Positions 8,906 through 17,190 of a stretch of DNA of 64,000 nt are shown in pieces (position 1 is the stretch's first letter; each line of letters starts with the position of its first letter). Source of the stretch: Deltaproteobacteria bacterium (GTDB taxonomy: Bacteria > Desulfobacterota > Desulfarculia > JACQYL01); contig JACQYL010000066.1 of NCBI GenBank assembly GCA_016208165.1, forward strand, positions 1-64,000, in the 5' to 3' direction. A program made the position numbers and the translations under genes. Under the pieces are notes generated by a model, which did not search any database, was not told where the DNA came from, and was given only the letters and a program-made list of their open reading frames with translations.

Positions 8906-9346
8906 TTACTCAAGCCTTTTCCGCAAGTTGACGAAATTGCTTCGATCGAAGCCGAGGGTTTTGAAGAAAGAAAGAATGTCACCCGAATCCCAGCGAACCG
9001 CCGTGTATACGTCAAGCACGCCTTTGCTTTTGCAGAACTCGAACAAACGCTCCCCAATCGCCTGTCCGATACCCGTACCCATGTGTTTTGGGTCGACGGC
9101 CATCATTTCGATCCAGAAACTTTGTCCCAGCCCGAAGGACCCGAGTTTGATCTCTCCCATCATGAAACCCAATACCCGCCCTCCCATTTCCGCCACGAAG
9201 CCGACTCCTCTGTTCTTCTCGAGGTTCTCGCGGACCAGCATTTCTACTACCGACGGGCTGGGTTTCCGGGTGATTTCGCCATGAATTCGAACAACTTCTT
9301 CGACGTCTTCCTCGCGTAATTCTCTGACTATAAGACCTGGGATCAT
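8906..9346 (-). CDS. GNAT-family N-acetyltransferase
   Basis: A 146-residue GCN5-type acyltransferase. Motif A, the acetyl-CoA pyrophosphate site, is the segment VDPKHMGTGIGQAIGERL near residues 88-105, a variant of the Q/RxxGxG/A loop (here MGTGIG). Motif B follows with VYTAVRWDSGDILSFFKTLGF, where the Asn/Ser pair and FF...LGF are typical. The substrate cannot be told; small-molecule and protein acetylation are both possible. It lies 25 bases upstream of, and on the same strand as, no obvious partner other than the small DUF2080-like gene at 9372-9569, which may share its transcript. Confidence 0.82.
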   Translation of the reverse strand: MIPGLIVRELREEDVEEVVRIHGEITRKPSPSVVEMLVRENLEKNRGVGFVAEMGGRVLGFMMGEIKLGSFGLGQSFWIEMMAVDPKHMGTGIGQAIGERLFEFCKSKGVLDVYTAVRWDSGDILSFFKTLGFDRSNFVNLRKRLE

Positions 9347-9371
9347 AAAGGAACCTTTTGGGGCCGACCGT

Positions 9372-9569
9372 TCAATCGATGCGGATTATTTTTACGTGCT
9401 TACCCACCCAGTCGGGGGGTAGGTACACGCGGCCACTGTTGCCGCTGAGCTTTACTTCTTTGTCGATCATTTCTTCGCCGTAAACCTCAAACCGCACCCT
9501 GTTCCTGTTGGGAGTTTCCTCATCCATTTGAGATTCTCGCTGGCTGTTCGGTGGATCTTTGGGTTTCAT
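9372..9569 (-). CDS. DUF2080-like small protein (putative transposon-encoded type)
   Basis: A 65-residue protein. After a polar N-terminus, the part FEVYGEEMIDKEVKLSGNSGRVYLPPDWVGKHVKIIRID follows the DUF2080 pattern (short AbrB-like beta protein, SGNSGRVYxPxxWxGKxVxVxxxD). This family is labelled transposon-encoded because many archaeal members lie beside transposases; no transposase is seen here. An internal ATG at 9527 could be the true start, and neither start has a strong ribosome site. A DNA-binding antitoxin-like fold is plausible from the AbrB resemblance, but no toxin gene adjoins. Confidence 0.6.
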   Translation of the reverse strand: MKPKDPPNSQRESQMDEETPNRNRVRFEVYGEEMIDKEVKLSGNSGRVYLPPDWVGKHVKIIRID

Positions 9570-9922
9570 GATGTTTTCTTAATATTCATCACAGGTTAAA
9601 CTACTCTTTAGCTACAATGTGACTGTATGATAGCTCTTCGGCGTTGTCAAGGAAAAAGCACCGGCCGGTTCCTGATCAGACGGCTGCTGGTAAGGGTTCG
9701 AGGCCGAAGCACGTTTCACCGATATGGGCTTCTTCCGGGGACTTTCACCAATCAGCGGACCATCGAGCGGGCTCCGGAGGCCCAAGACAACCCGGTTTTT
9801 GTTTGAATTTTCCTGTTTGATCTAGTATTCAGGTAACGCTTTAAGATTCTTTTCATTTTAAGCGACCTAGCGATCCGACGTCCGGTCGGTACACGTACGA
9901 GGTGCGAGGGCCCGTTACGCTT
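9570..9922. other. Intergenic region upstream of the cysK-cysS-like fusion
   Basis: About 350 bases, AT-richer near both ends, separate two divergent genes. Apart from the promoter candidate at 9803-9831 I see no RNA gene, riboswitch core or coding frame. Confidence 0.5.
9803..9831 (+). promoter_or_regulatory. Candidate sigma-70 promoter of the CysK-CysRS-like gene
   Basis: TTGAAT at 9803-9808 and TATTCA at 9826-9831 with a 17-base spacer, about 90 bases before the start codon. Confidence 0.4.
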
Positions 9923-12247
9923 ATGACCAAAAAACGCGGCAATATTCTAGACTTGATTGGCAACACGCCACTGGTGGAGATCCATAAACTCCGGCCCAAG
10001 AACAACGTGCGGATCATGGCCAAACTCGAATTATGCAATCCAGGGGGATCGGTGAAAGACCGCGTCGCCTTGTCCATGATCGAGGGGGCGGAGTCTCGTG
10101 GTGAACTGCCAGGAAAAACGATCCTGGAGCCTACCAGCGGGAACACGGGAATCGGGTTGGCCATGGTGGCGGCTGTCAAAGGATATTCGATCACTCTTGC
10201 CATGCCCGAATCCGCCAGCGTCGAGAGAAGAAGAATACTAGGGGCGTACGGAGCCGAACTTTTACTCACTCCTGCTCATCTTGGGACGGACGGCGCCATC
10301 GAGGAAGTTTACCGCCTGGCCCTCGAATATCCGGAGCGTTACTACGTGCCGGATCAATTCAACAATCCGGATAACATCCGTGCCCACTATCAAGGAACAG
10401 GCGTGGAGATCTGGGAGCAGACGCAGGGCAAAATCACCCACTTCGTTGCGTCTCTGGGCACCTCCGGAACACTGATGGGAACGAGTAAGCGGCTCAAGGA
10501 ATTCAATCCCGACATTCGAATCGTGGGAATGGAGCCCTTTTTAGGGCACAAGATCCAAGGTCTCAAAAACATGAAGGAATCCTATAAGCCCGGGATTTTT
10601 GACCGAAGCGCACTTGACGAGACGGTGAACATCGAGGACGAAGAAGCCTTCGAAATGAGCCGCCGTCTGGCCCGGGAGGAAGGTATCCTGGTGGGCATGA
10701 GCGCCGGCGCCTCCATGGCTCTGGCATACCGAATCGCCCAGGAACTGGATGACGGGCTGATCGTGGTGCTCTTTCCGGACGGAGGCGAACGCTATCTCAG
10801 TACGACCCTCTTTCAGCACAAGCGGCCTTCCCAGCTCCAGTTCTTCAACACACTGACCCGCGATAAAGAGGATTTCACTCCCCTCCAGGAAGGCAAGGCG
10901 ACCATATATTCGTGCGGGCCGACGGCTCACGAACTCCCCCATCTGGATACATGCCGCCGTATCGTATTCACGGACCTGTTGAGACGGCATCTCGAGTATC
11001 GCGGCTTCCAGGTCACGCATGTCATGAACATTACGGATATCGATGACAAGACCATCACCGGCTCCGAGGCTGCCGGAAAAGACCTGAAGACCTTCACCGA
11101 GGAATACATCAACGAAATTCTGAAAGACATCGACCTGCTGAACGTGAAGCGAGCGTCTCATTATCCGCGGCCCACCGAAACCATCAACGAGATGTTGGAC
11201 ATCACGAAAAGGCTTCTGGACAAAGGCTTCGCCTACGAGAAATTTCGGTCGGTTTATTTCGATATCTCCCGGTTCGGGAGGTATGGAAGGCTGTCCCGTG
11301 TAGACTTGAGCAAGATTCACATCGGCAAGACCGTGGATCTGGACGAATACGAAAAGGACAATCCAAGAGATTTCACTCTACTTAAACGTTCAACCCTCGC
11401 GGAACTCAAACGGGGGATCTTTTACAAGACTCCGTGGGGCAACGTACGCCCCGGGTGGCATATACAGTGTGCGGCCATGGCCACGAAACATCTCGGTGAG
11501 TCCATCGACATCCATACAAGCGGCTCGGACCTGATATTCCCCCATCATGAGAATGAGATCGCCATTGTGGAAGCTCTGACTGGAAAGCGGTTTGCCAACT
11601 ATTGGCTGCACTCGGAACCCGTAATGGCTGATGGAAGGAAGATGTCCCGGGCCGAGGGAGGAAGCGTGACGTTCAGGGAACTGGTCCAAGCGGGCTACAC
11701 CGGACGCGAAGTACGGTACTGGCTGCTCAGCCAACACTACCGTAAACCGATCAACTATTCCCCCGAAGCTCTCGAAATCGCTCGCAACACGTTGGGCAGA
11801 CTCAACGAATGTATTCGAAGGCTGACCTTTGCAAAAGGCGGACCTGAGATTAAAGAGACTCCTCAGTTGCTGTACGAGGTAAAGAAAGGGTTCAGCAACG
11901 CCATGGACGACGATTTGAATGCACCCGGTGCGCTGGCTGCGTTATACTCGTTCGTGCGTCAGGTGAATTCCATGATCTCGAAACAAGAACTGAGCCGGGG
12001 GCAGATGAACGAGATTCTGGAGTTACTGAAAAGCTTCGATTCCGTGCTGAAGATTATGGATTTCCCTTCGGATCAACTCACCGAGCAAGAAGAGATACTC
12101 CTTGAAAAGCGGGAACTGGCCCGGCGGGAGAAAGATTGGAAGGAAGCGGACCGGTTGAGGAACGAGCTGCACGAAATGGGCGTTGTGCTCGTCGACGGTC
12201 CGGAAGGGACCCGATGGTATCGCGAAACCCACGACGAGAATGATTGA
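9923..12247 (+). CDS. Fusion of cysteine synthase with a degenerate cysteinyl-tRNA-synthetase-like domain
   Basis: A 774-residue two-domain protein. Residues 1-298 are a complete O-acetylserine sulfhydrylase: PLP lysine Lys45 in GGSVKDR, TSGNTG at 71-76, GTSGT at 179-183. Residues 325-774 follow class I CysRS end to end, with the C-terminal GVVLVDGPEGTRW. Putative zinc ligands that recognise cysteine are kept (Cys331, Cys516, His541, Glu545), as is NITDIDDK. The ATP motifs are not: HIGH is HLDT (340-343) and KMSKS is KMSRA (573-577). A canonical cysS lies at 29.6 kb, so tRNA charging is probably not its job. The second half may bind or activate cysteine made by the first. ATG 9923 is preferred over GTG 9902; GAGGG lies 12 bases before it. 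Confidence 0.85.
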   Translation: MTKKRGNILDLIGNTPLVEIHKLRPKNNVRIMAKLELCNPGGSVKDRVALSMIEGAESRGELPGKTILEPTSGNTGIGLAMVAAVKGYSITLAMPESASVERRRILGAYGAELLLTPAHLGTDGAIEEVYRLALEYPERYYVPDQFNNPDNIRAHYQGTGVEIWEQTQGKITHFVASLGTSGTLMGTSKRLKEFNPDIRIVGMEPFLGHKIQGLKNMKESYKPGIFDRSALDETVNIEDEEAFEMSRRLAREEGILVGMSAGASMALAYRIAQELDDGLIVVLFPDGGERYLSTTLFQHKRPSQLQFFNTLTRDKEDFTPLQEGKATIYSCGPTAHELPHLDTCRRIVFTDLLRRHLEYRGFQVTHVMNITDIDDKTITGSEAAGKDLKTFTEEYINEILKDIDLLNVKRASHYPRPTETINEMLDITKRLLDKGFAYEKFRSVYFDISRFGRYGRLSRVDLSKIHIGKTVDLDEYEKDNPRDFTLLKRSTLAELKRGIFYKTPWGNVRPGWHIQCAAMATKHLGESIDIHTSGSDLIFPHHENEIAIVEALTGKRFANYWLHSEPVMADGRKMSRAEGGSVTFRELVQAGYTGREVRYWLLSQHYRKPINYSPEALEIARNTLGRLNECIRRLTFAKGGPEIKETPQLLYEVKKGFSNAMDDDLNAPGALAALYSFVRQVNSMISKQELSRGQMNEILELLKSFDSVLKIMDFPSDQLTEQEEILLEKRELARREKDWKEADRLRNELHEMGVVLVDGPEGTRWYRETHDEND

Positions 12248-12383
12248 CCCCTGTTTCGTAATTATGGGAGAACAACACGCACGGTCCTCGACTCATCTTT
12301 CCCGGACTGCGACAACAAGGCGCCTGTCAAAAAAGCGGGGCGCATGAATACGTAATGAGAGGCTCACGGTTCAAAATCACCTT

Positions 12384-12427
12384 AACAGCCCGTTGAAAAA
12401 GCCGGGTTGTTACAGGCCGTTGAAAAA
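12384..12427. repeat. Hairpin plus near-duplicate unit (REP-like)
   Basis: AACAGCCCG at 12384-12392 pairs, with one G-T wobble, with CGGGTTGTT at 12403-12411 around TTGAAAAAGC. The unit CCGTTGAAAAA then recurs at 12417-12427 (first copy 12390-12400). It ends 5 bases before the larB start codon. It resembles a dispersed palindromic repeat, but one window cannot show other copies. Confidence 0.5.
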
Positions 12428-12432
12428 CCATA

Positions 12433-13176
12433 TTGAAAACTCTTTTGGAGCAGGTCCGCCGGGGAGAGGTCTCCGTGGATCAGGGCGTCGAACGCTTAAA
12501 AATATACCCCTTCGAAGAGCTGGGGTTCGCCACGGTGGACCATCATAGACCTTTCCGTCAGGGTTTCCCCGAGGTGGTCTTCGGTCAGGGAAAAACCGTT
12601 CCGCAGATCGCGTCCATCGTCAAAAGCCTGGCATCGACAAACGACCGCGTTCTGGTAACCCGTTTGTCCCAGGAAAAGAGCGCCGAGCTCGTTAAACAGT
12701 TCCCCGATGCCGAATACAATCCGACGGCCCGGACGTTTGCCTTGTCCAGAAAGTCCGCGCGGCCCGATCCGGTGGGCTCGATCATGATCATCAGCGCCGG
12801 GACCTCGGACATGCCGGTGGCTGAAGAAGCCGTGAGCGTATCCCGGTTTTTCGGCAACGAAGTCATCCCTCTCTTCGATGTAGGCGTCAGCGGGGTTCAC
12901 CGCCTTCTGGCGAAAAGGGCGCTGATGGAAAAGGCCCGCGTATTCATCGTGGTGGCCGGAATGGAAGGAGCGCTTCCAAGTGTCGTCGGAGGCTTGGTGC
13001 GGCGTCCCGTTATCGCCGTTCCCACAAGCGTAGGTTACGGCGCGAGTTTTGGAGGACTGGCGGCCCTCCTCGGCATGTTGAACTCTTGCGCGTCCAATGT
13101 GGCTGTTGTCAACATCGACAACGGATTCGGCGCCGCCTATCTGGCCTCTCTCATCAATCAAATGGACCGGATCTGA
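12433..13176 (+). CDS. larB: LarB: pyridinium-3,5-biscarboxylic acid mononucleotide synthase
   Basis: A 247-residue protein of the PurE-related LarB family. LarB carboxylates and hydrolyses nicotinic acid adenine dinucleotide, the first step to the nickel-pincer nucleotide cofactor of lactate racemase and related enzymes. The N-terminal part has FPEVVFGQGKT, and the C-terminal PurE-like domain has SAGTSDMPVAEEA (near 120-132), DVGVSGVHRL and GMEGALPSVVGGL, then GYGASFGGLAALLGMLNSC. Length fits the family (246). The only possible start upstream of MKTLLEQVRRG is TTG 12433, with no clear ribosome site and a hairpin just before it. larC and larE are not in this window. Confidence 0.9.
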   Translation: MKTLLEQVRRGEVSVDQGVERLKIYPFEELGFATVDHHRPFRQGFPEVVFGQGKTVPQIASIVKSLASTNDRVLVTRLSQEKSAELVKQFPDAEYNPTARTFALSRKSARPDPVGSIMIISAGTSDMPVAEEAVSVSRFFGNEVIPLFDVGVSGVHRLLAKRALMEKARVFIVVAGMEGALPSVVGGLVRRPVIAVPTSVGYGASFGGLAALLGMLNSCASNVAVVNIDNGFGAAYLASLINQMDRI

Positions 13177-13214
13177 GGGGCCGTATATGTTGTGGAATCA
13201 ATTTGTACGGCCCC
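13177..13214. terminator. Inverted repeat between convergent larB and peptidase genes
   Basis: GGGGCCGTA at 13177-13185 is repeated inverted as TACGGCCCC at 13206-13214. The perfect 9-base stem starts right after the larB stop. It lacks a T-tract, so a role as a two-way terminator or transcript end stabiliser is only likely. Confidence 0.45.
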
Positions 13215-13247
13215 GTATAACAGGCTGAAGTGAAGGTCTGTTGGTTG

Positions 13248-14360
13248 CTAACGTTCCTCGTCAAACCGGTAGAACGTTTTTTCCTCGTTTAAAAGCTCGG
13301 CGCCGTTCTTTCGGATGACCACCATTTCTTCCAGACGCACGCCGCCCCACTCGGGCAGGTAGATGCCGGGCTCGATGGTGATCACCATGTTTTCCGTGAG
13401 TTCGACAGGGAATATGCGTCTCAGGGACGGAGGCTCATGCGTGGCAATTCCTACGCCGTGACCCAGGGAATGCAGGAAGAACTCCCCATACCCGGCCTGG
13501 TCGATGACGTCCCGCGCCAATGCATCGGCTTCGTCGGTCTTCATGCCGGGTTTCAAGCCTTCGATGGCTCGTAGTTGAGCCTTTCTGACGATTCCATAGA
13601 TTTCCCTGAACCGTTCGTCCGGTTCTCCAAGAAACACGGTTCGCGACATATCGGAACAGTACATGTCTTTCCTGGCCCCGATATCGAAAATGATGGGCTC
13701 CCCCTCCCGGATGTTACGGTCCGTGGGCACGGCATGCGGCATGGCGGCGTTGGGACCCGAGGCCACGATGGAGTCAAAAGCCACTCCCTGAGCACCGGAA
13801 GCCGTCATGGCCGACTCGATCATGGAAGCGACCTCCCGTTCGGTCATCCCCGGGCGGAGCTGTTCCAGAACTTCCTTGAAAGCCTTTTCCGTCACCCTCA
13901 GCGCGGCGACAACGCGGTCCAACTCATCAGGATCCTTTATCGATCGTAACGGTTCAACCACGTCTTCGGTTTTGACGAGCTCGACGTTCTTTTGTCCAAG
14001 CCCCTCTGAGAGTTTGTCGAACAGGTATACACTCAGATGCCGGCTTTCAATGCCCAATCGCCGGATGTTCGCCTTTGAAACGGCTTCTTGAAACGTGGGC
14101 AAAAGGTCCGCCGTGTAAACGTAGACTTGAAAATCCGGGCTTTCATTCCTCGCCTGGGTTGCGTACCGGCCGTCGGTGAGGATCGCTCGCGTGTCCCTTC
14201 CCACAAGCACGAAACCGCTGATTTCCATTACCTGAGGATCATCCGCCGCGAAGCCGCTGACATAGTACCTATTATAAGGTATAGAGACCAAAAGGCCGTC
14301 CAGACGAGATTCATCCAGACGTTCTCTCAGGCGATCGATTCTATTCATATATTGAGCCAT
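13248..14360 (-). CDS. M24-family aminopeptidase P (Xaa-Pro peptidase)
   Basis: A 370-residue metallopeptidase that removes an N-terminal residue before proline. The N-terminal creatinase-like domain (about 1-130, with YYVSGFAADDPQ and LTDGRY) is followed by the pita-bread domain. The five metal ligands can be seen: Asp in FDIGARKDMYCSD (two aspartates), His in HSLGHGVG, Glu in TIEPGIYLP and Glu in GGVRLEEMVV. Length is that of the short PepQ/YpdF-like bacterial type. ATG 14360 is preceded by GAGG. It is convergent with larB and divergent from hisB; no peptide-transport genes adjoin. Confidence 0.9.
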   Translation of the reverse strand: MAQYMNRIDRLRERLDESRLDGLLVSIPYNRYYVSGFAADDPQVMEISGFVLVGRDTRAILTDGRYATQARNESPDFQVYVYTADLLPTFQEAVSKANIRRLGIESRHLSVYLFDKLSEGLGQKNVELVKTEDVVEPLRSIKDPDELDRVVAALRVTEKAFKEVLEQLRPGMTEREVASMIESAMTASGAQGVAFDSIVASGPNAAMPHAVPTDRNIREGEPIIFDIGARKDMYCSDMSRTVFLGEPDERFREIYGIVRKAQLRAIEGLKPGMKTDEADALARDVIDQAGYGEFFLHSLGHGVGIATHEPPSLRRIFPVELTENMVITIEPGIYLPEWGGVRLEEMVVIRKNGAELLNEEKTFYRFDEER

Positions 14361-14501
14361 GACCGATCCTCGTAAAGGTTTTGCAGTGTGGAGTCAATAA
14401 GAGATTGCCCGCCTGGTTTGAAGCCGCCTTTTATATCATCTTGCTTTAGATCCTGCTTCGGCTTTGCGTCAGGTTACATGGTTTCTTCACCCAGTATTTA
14501 A

Positions 14502-14532
14502 TTGACACAAACGGGTTATTCTTTATTATAAT
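14502..14532 (+). promoter_or_regulatory. Promoter of the hisB group
   Basis: TTGACA at 14502-14507 and a perfect TATAAT at 14527-14532. The spacer is 19 bases, longer than optimal. The hisB start is about 50 bases downstream. Confidence 0.6.
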
Positions 14533-14580
14533 GCAGAATTAACGTTGAGTTACAGTCCGAAATAAAAAGGGCGACCTGAC

Positions 14581-15168
14581 ATGCAACGCAAAGCTGACAT
14601 CTCCCGGAAAACAAACGAAACAGATATAGAAGTCGCGGTGAACCTGGACGGAACCGGAGTCGCCAACATACGGACAGGCCTGCCTTTCATGGACCATATG
14701 CTGACCCTCATGGCGGCGCACGGTGCGATGGATCTCACCATCCGTGCGCAAGGCGACATAGAAGTCGATTATCACCACACGCTGGAAGATACGGGGATAT
14801 GCCTGGGCCAGGCGCTGAGGCGCGCCCTGGGTGACTGTGCAGGCATCCATCGATACGCATCTCTTGCTTTGCCCATGGATGAAGCCCTGGTTTCCGTGGC
14901 GCTGGATATAAGCAATCGCCCATTCCTGGTTTTGAATCTTCCCCCGGCTCAAAGCGCCTCCTTGAATTTCGACACTCAGGTCATCAAGGAGTTCATGAGA
15001 GCACTGGTGCTTCAGGCAGGTCTGACCTTACATGTAAACTTGGTACATGGCGAGAATACCCACCACATCTACGAGGCATGCTTCAAAGGATTAGGCCGGG
15101 CGCTGAGACAGGCGGTGGCCCTGGATGAACGTTGTCCGGGTATACCTTCGACGAAGGGAACGCTGTAG
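14581..15168 (+). CDS. hisB: Imidazoleglycerol-phosphate dehydratase
   Basis: A 195-residue manganese enzyme of histidine synthesis (imidazole glycerol phosphate to imidazole acetol phosphate). The two duplicated metal motifs are visible: DYHHTLEDTG near residues 62-71 and THHIYEACFKGLGRAL near 160-175, along with MDHML near the N-terminus. It is the monofunctional form without the phosphatase domain found in E. coli. An AAAGGG site precedes ATG 14581. It heads a group hisB, lipoprotein, hisA; the other his genes are elsewhere. Confidence 0.96.
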   Translation: MQRKADISRKTNETDIEVAVNLDGTGVANIRTGLPFMDHMLTLMAAHGAMDLTIRAQGDIEVDYHHTLEDTGICLGQALRRALGDCAGIHRYASLALPMDEALVSVALDISNRPFLVLNLPPAQSASLNFDTQVIKEFMRALVLQAGLTLHVNLVHGENTHHIYEACFKGLGRALRQAVALDERCPGIPSTKGTL

Positions 15169-15326
15169 CGCGGAAAACGATTCGCCGATCCCCGTTTTTC
15201 GACATAAGTAGGCCTTGTTTGTTCGAGGCGTGTTTCGTTACCTCAGACAGAAGACAACCATTCATTGATGATGTTTGTACGGGCACCGGACATTTATTCA
15301 CATCACATGATAAGGAATCCTGGAAA

Positions 15327-16013
15327 ATGAGCTGCAAAATCCCTCGGTGTTGCTCGGCAGTCCTTTGCGCAACCGTACTATTTCTCTCTTTTTCTTGCGC
15401 ACGCGGTCAGAAAGCGGTCGAGCCCCAGACCCTCGACTACCGTTCCGTCGCAGTCTTGCCCTTTCAGACCGTCCGGCCTCCAGTGGGCCAGAATGTTGTT
15501 CGCTCCCCCTTTGGGGGTGGCACATACCTGGCAGGCAGTATAGACGAAGGAGCGGCGGTCAACATGGATCTTTTGTTGAGAGAGCGCCTCGATCGCGACC
15601 CGGGAATGATTTTCGTGGGAACTGAATGGAGCAAGCGCGTATGGCGCGAGTACGATATCGAATCGGGACCGGATAAGGAATCGTTGGCCAAATTTTCAAA
15701 AGAGATCGCGGAATCGACCGGAGCGGAAGTTGCGCTGTTGTGTCACTTGTTCGCCTTCGAAGACAAGAAGGGAACCGCTTATGGAGTCGAATTCCCGGCG
15801 TACGTAGCTTTCGATTTGGCCTTGCTCCGCCTGGCGGACAGCAGCGTTTTGTGGAGAGGATCTTTTGTGCGGCGACAGAAGGATCTGTCGAGAAACATTT
15901 TCGACGTGGGAGAGTTTGTCAAAGCCGGGGGACGTTGGCTGACCGCGAGCCAGCTCGCTGCTTTGGGACTTGACGAGGTCATGGAGACTTTCCCCCTCAA
16001 GCAGGGACGTTAG
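15327..16013 (+). CDS. Putative lipoprotein between hisB and hisA
   Basis: A 228-residue protein with an N-terminal signal peptide ending in a lipobox-like SFSC at about residues 21-24, so it is probably an outer- or inner-membrane lipoprotein. The mature part has VAVLPF near residue 44, a hallmark of lipoproteins that assemble or regulate (CsgG/GNA1162/DUF799-like), then an alpha/beta region with ESTGAEVALLCHLFAFEDKKG and a strand-rich stretch ending VLWRGSFVRRQKDLSRN. ATG 15327 has AAGGA at 15312-15316. It lies 10 bases before hisA with no terminator, so it is cotranscribed with a histidine gene for no clear reason. Exact family not recognised. Confidence 0.65.
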   Translation: MSCKIPRCCSAVLCATVLFLSFSCARGQKAVEPQTLDYRSVAVLPFQTVRPPVGQNVVRSPFGGGTYLAGSIDEGAAVNMDLLLRERLDRDPGMIFVGTEWSKRVWREYDIESGPDKESLAKFSKEIAESTGAEVALLCHLFAFEDKKGTAYGVEFPAYVAFDLALLRLADSSVLWRGSFVRRQKDLSRNIFDVGEFVKAGGRWLTASQLAALGLDEVMETFPLKQGR

Positions 16014-16023
16014 GAGATTTGTT

Positions 16024-16770
16024 TTGATTGTCATTCCGGCGGTGGACATAAAAAACGGTAAATGCGTTCGGCTGTTTCAGGGACGCATGGACAGAGAAAC
16101 CGTATTTTCGGAAAATCCGGCTCAAATGGCGGAACGATGGCAGCGGTGCGGGGCGGAACGTTTACACGTGGTCGACCTCGACGGAGCCGTCAAAGAGAGC
16201 CCGCAGAACAGGCGCGCAATTCAGGAAATTTTGAAAGCGGTTTCCATACCGGTTCAGATAGGAGGCGGCATAAGGGATCTTCACAGCATCGAATCGTACC
16301 TGGATCTTGGATTGGATCGGGTCATTCTGGGAACCGTGGCGCAACAGAATCCCCAGCTGCTCGAGGAAGCGTGCAGGAGGTTTGAAGGAAAGATCGTTGC
16401 AGGAATCGATGCCCGGAATGACCGTGTAGCCGTTCAGGGTTGGACTGAAACAACGGCTGTGAATCCCTTCGATTTGGCGCGAAGTCTCGCAGCGTCCGGA
16501 GTGGCTGCCATCATATTCACCGATATCGGTCGCGATGGGATGCGTTCGGGCCCGAATATCGAAAGTACGAGGCGGATGTGCCGTACGGTACAACTACCGG
16601 TCATCTGCGCCGGAGGGATCCGGTCCCTGGACGATGTTCGTGAACTCATGCCGTTGGAAATGGAAGGCCTGGCCGGAGTTATCACCGGCAGAGCCATATA
16701 CGAAGGCACGCTGGACCTTTCGGAAGCCCTCGCTTTGGTGCGGAGCCACCCTTCGAGCGTTCCGGATTAG
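16024..16770 (+). CDS. hisA: ProFAR isomerase (phosphoribosylformimino-5-aminoimidazole carboxamide ribotide isomerase)
   Basis: A 248-residue TIM-barrel isomerase of histidine synthesis. Signs are IPAVDIKNGKCVRLFQG at the N-terminus with the catalytic Asp8-equivalent, HVVDLDGA near residue 48, QIGGGIRD near 80, and IFTDIGRDGMRSGPN near 165-180 with the second catalytic Asp. CAGGIRSLDDV forms the second phosphate site. The start is TTG 16024, placed by GGAG at 16013-16016; the frame remains open farther upstream inside the lipoprotein gene, but that stretch is not HisA-like. Confidence 0.95.
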   Translation: MIVIPAVDIKNGKCVRLFQGRMDRETVFSENPAQMAERWQRCGAERLHVVDLDGAVKESPQNRRAIQEILKAVSIPVQIGGGIRDLHSIESYLDLGLDRVILGTVAQQNPQLLEEACRRFEGKIVAGIDARNDRVAVQGWTETTAVNPFDLARSLAASGVAAIIFTDIGRDGMRSGPNIESTRRMCRTVQLPVICAGGIRSLDDVRELMPLEMEGLAGVITGRAIYEGTLDLSEALALVRSHPSSVPD

Positions 16771-16908
16771 GTGCATTTGGATCGGGCTGCGTCCAATGCC
16801 GGCGGGAACCGGGGTTTTTTTGTCGCGGCCGGGCTGAAGGCCGGGCAGGCGTCACATTCGTTGGAGGAAGCGGATATTTCCGGCGGGAACAGAAAATAGA
16901 AAAATAAC

Positions 16909-16939
16909 TTGACAAAACGGTAATAATGAAGCATATTAT
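16909..16939 (+). promoter_or_regulatory. Promoter of rpsU
   Basis: TTGACA at 16909-16914 with TATTAT at 16934-16939 (spacer 19), or CATATT at 16932 with spacer 17, in an AT-rich stretch that stands out from its surroundings. Confidence 0.6.
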
Positions 16940-16989
16940 ATCTTTTAGTTGGATTGGATCGATACCTTACCGGAGGGAGTGATTATTAC

Positions 16990-17187
16990 ATGCCAGGCGT
17001 CCGTGTGAAAGAGGGCGAACCTTTCGAGCTCGCTCTGAGACGCTTCAAGAAACAGTGCGAAAAAGCGGGAATTCTATCTGAAATCCGAAAACGCGAACAC
17101 TACGAAAAACCAAGCATCAGGAAAAAACGAAAAGCCTTGGCCGCCAAGAAACGCGCGCTAAAGCGGATGAGACGCATGCGGGGCTAA
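16990..17187 (+). CDS. rpsU: Small ribosomal subunit protein bS21
   Basis: A 65-residue, very basic protein of the 30S platform that aids initiation near the anti-Shine-Dalgarno region. [27 protein letters not shown] and the Arg/Lys-rich tail RRMRG are typical of bS21. ATG 16990 follows GGAGGG by about 10 bases; the frame is open for 12 more codons upstream (from 16954) but these lie at the promoter. The next gene starts 3 bases after its stop, so the two are coupled, an arrangement often seen (rpsU-yqeY, then dnaG and rpoD nearby). Confidence 0.97.
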   Translation: MPGVRVKEGEPFELALRRFKKQCEKAGILSEIRKREHYEKPSIRKKRKALAAKKRALKRMRRMRG

Positions 17188-17190
17188 CCT

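Noticed and set aside
8760-9284. A 174-codon plus-strand frame over the GNAT gene
   Set aside because: Ser/Pro-rich shadow; the minus-strand acetyltransferase has the expected CoA motif.
16799-16890. Repeat of CCGGCGGGAAC (16799 and 16880) as an element
   Set aside because: Two short GC-rich copies in an intergenic region can arise by chance; no larger unit is shared.
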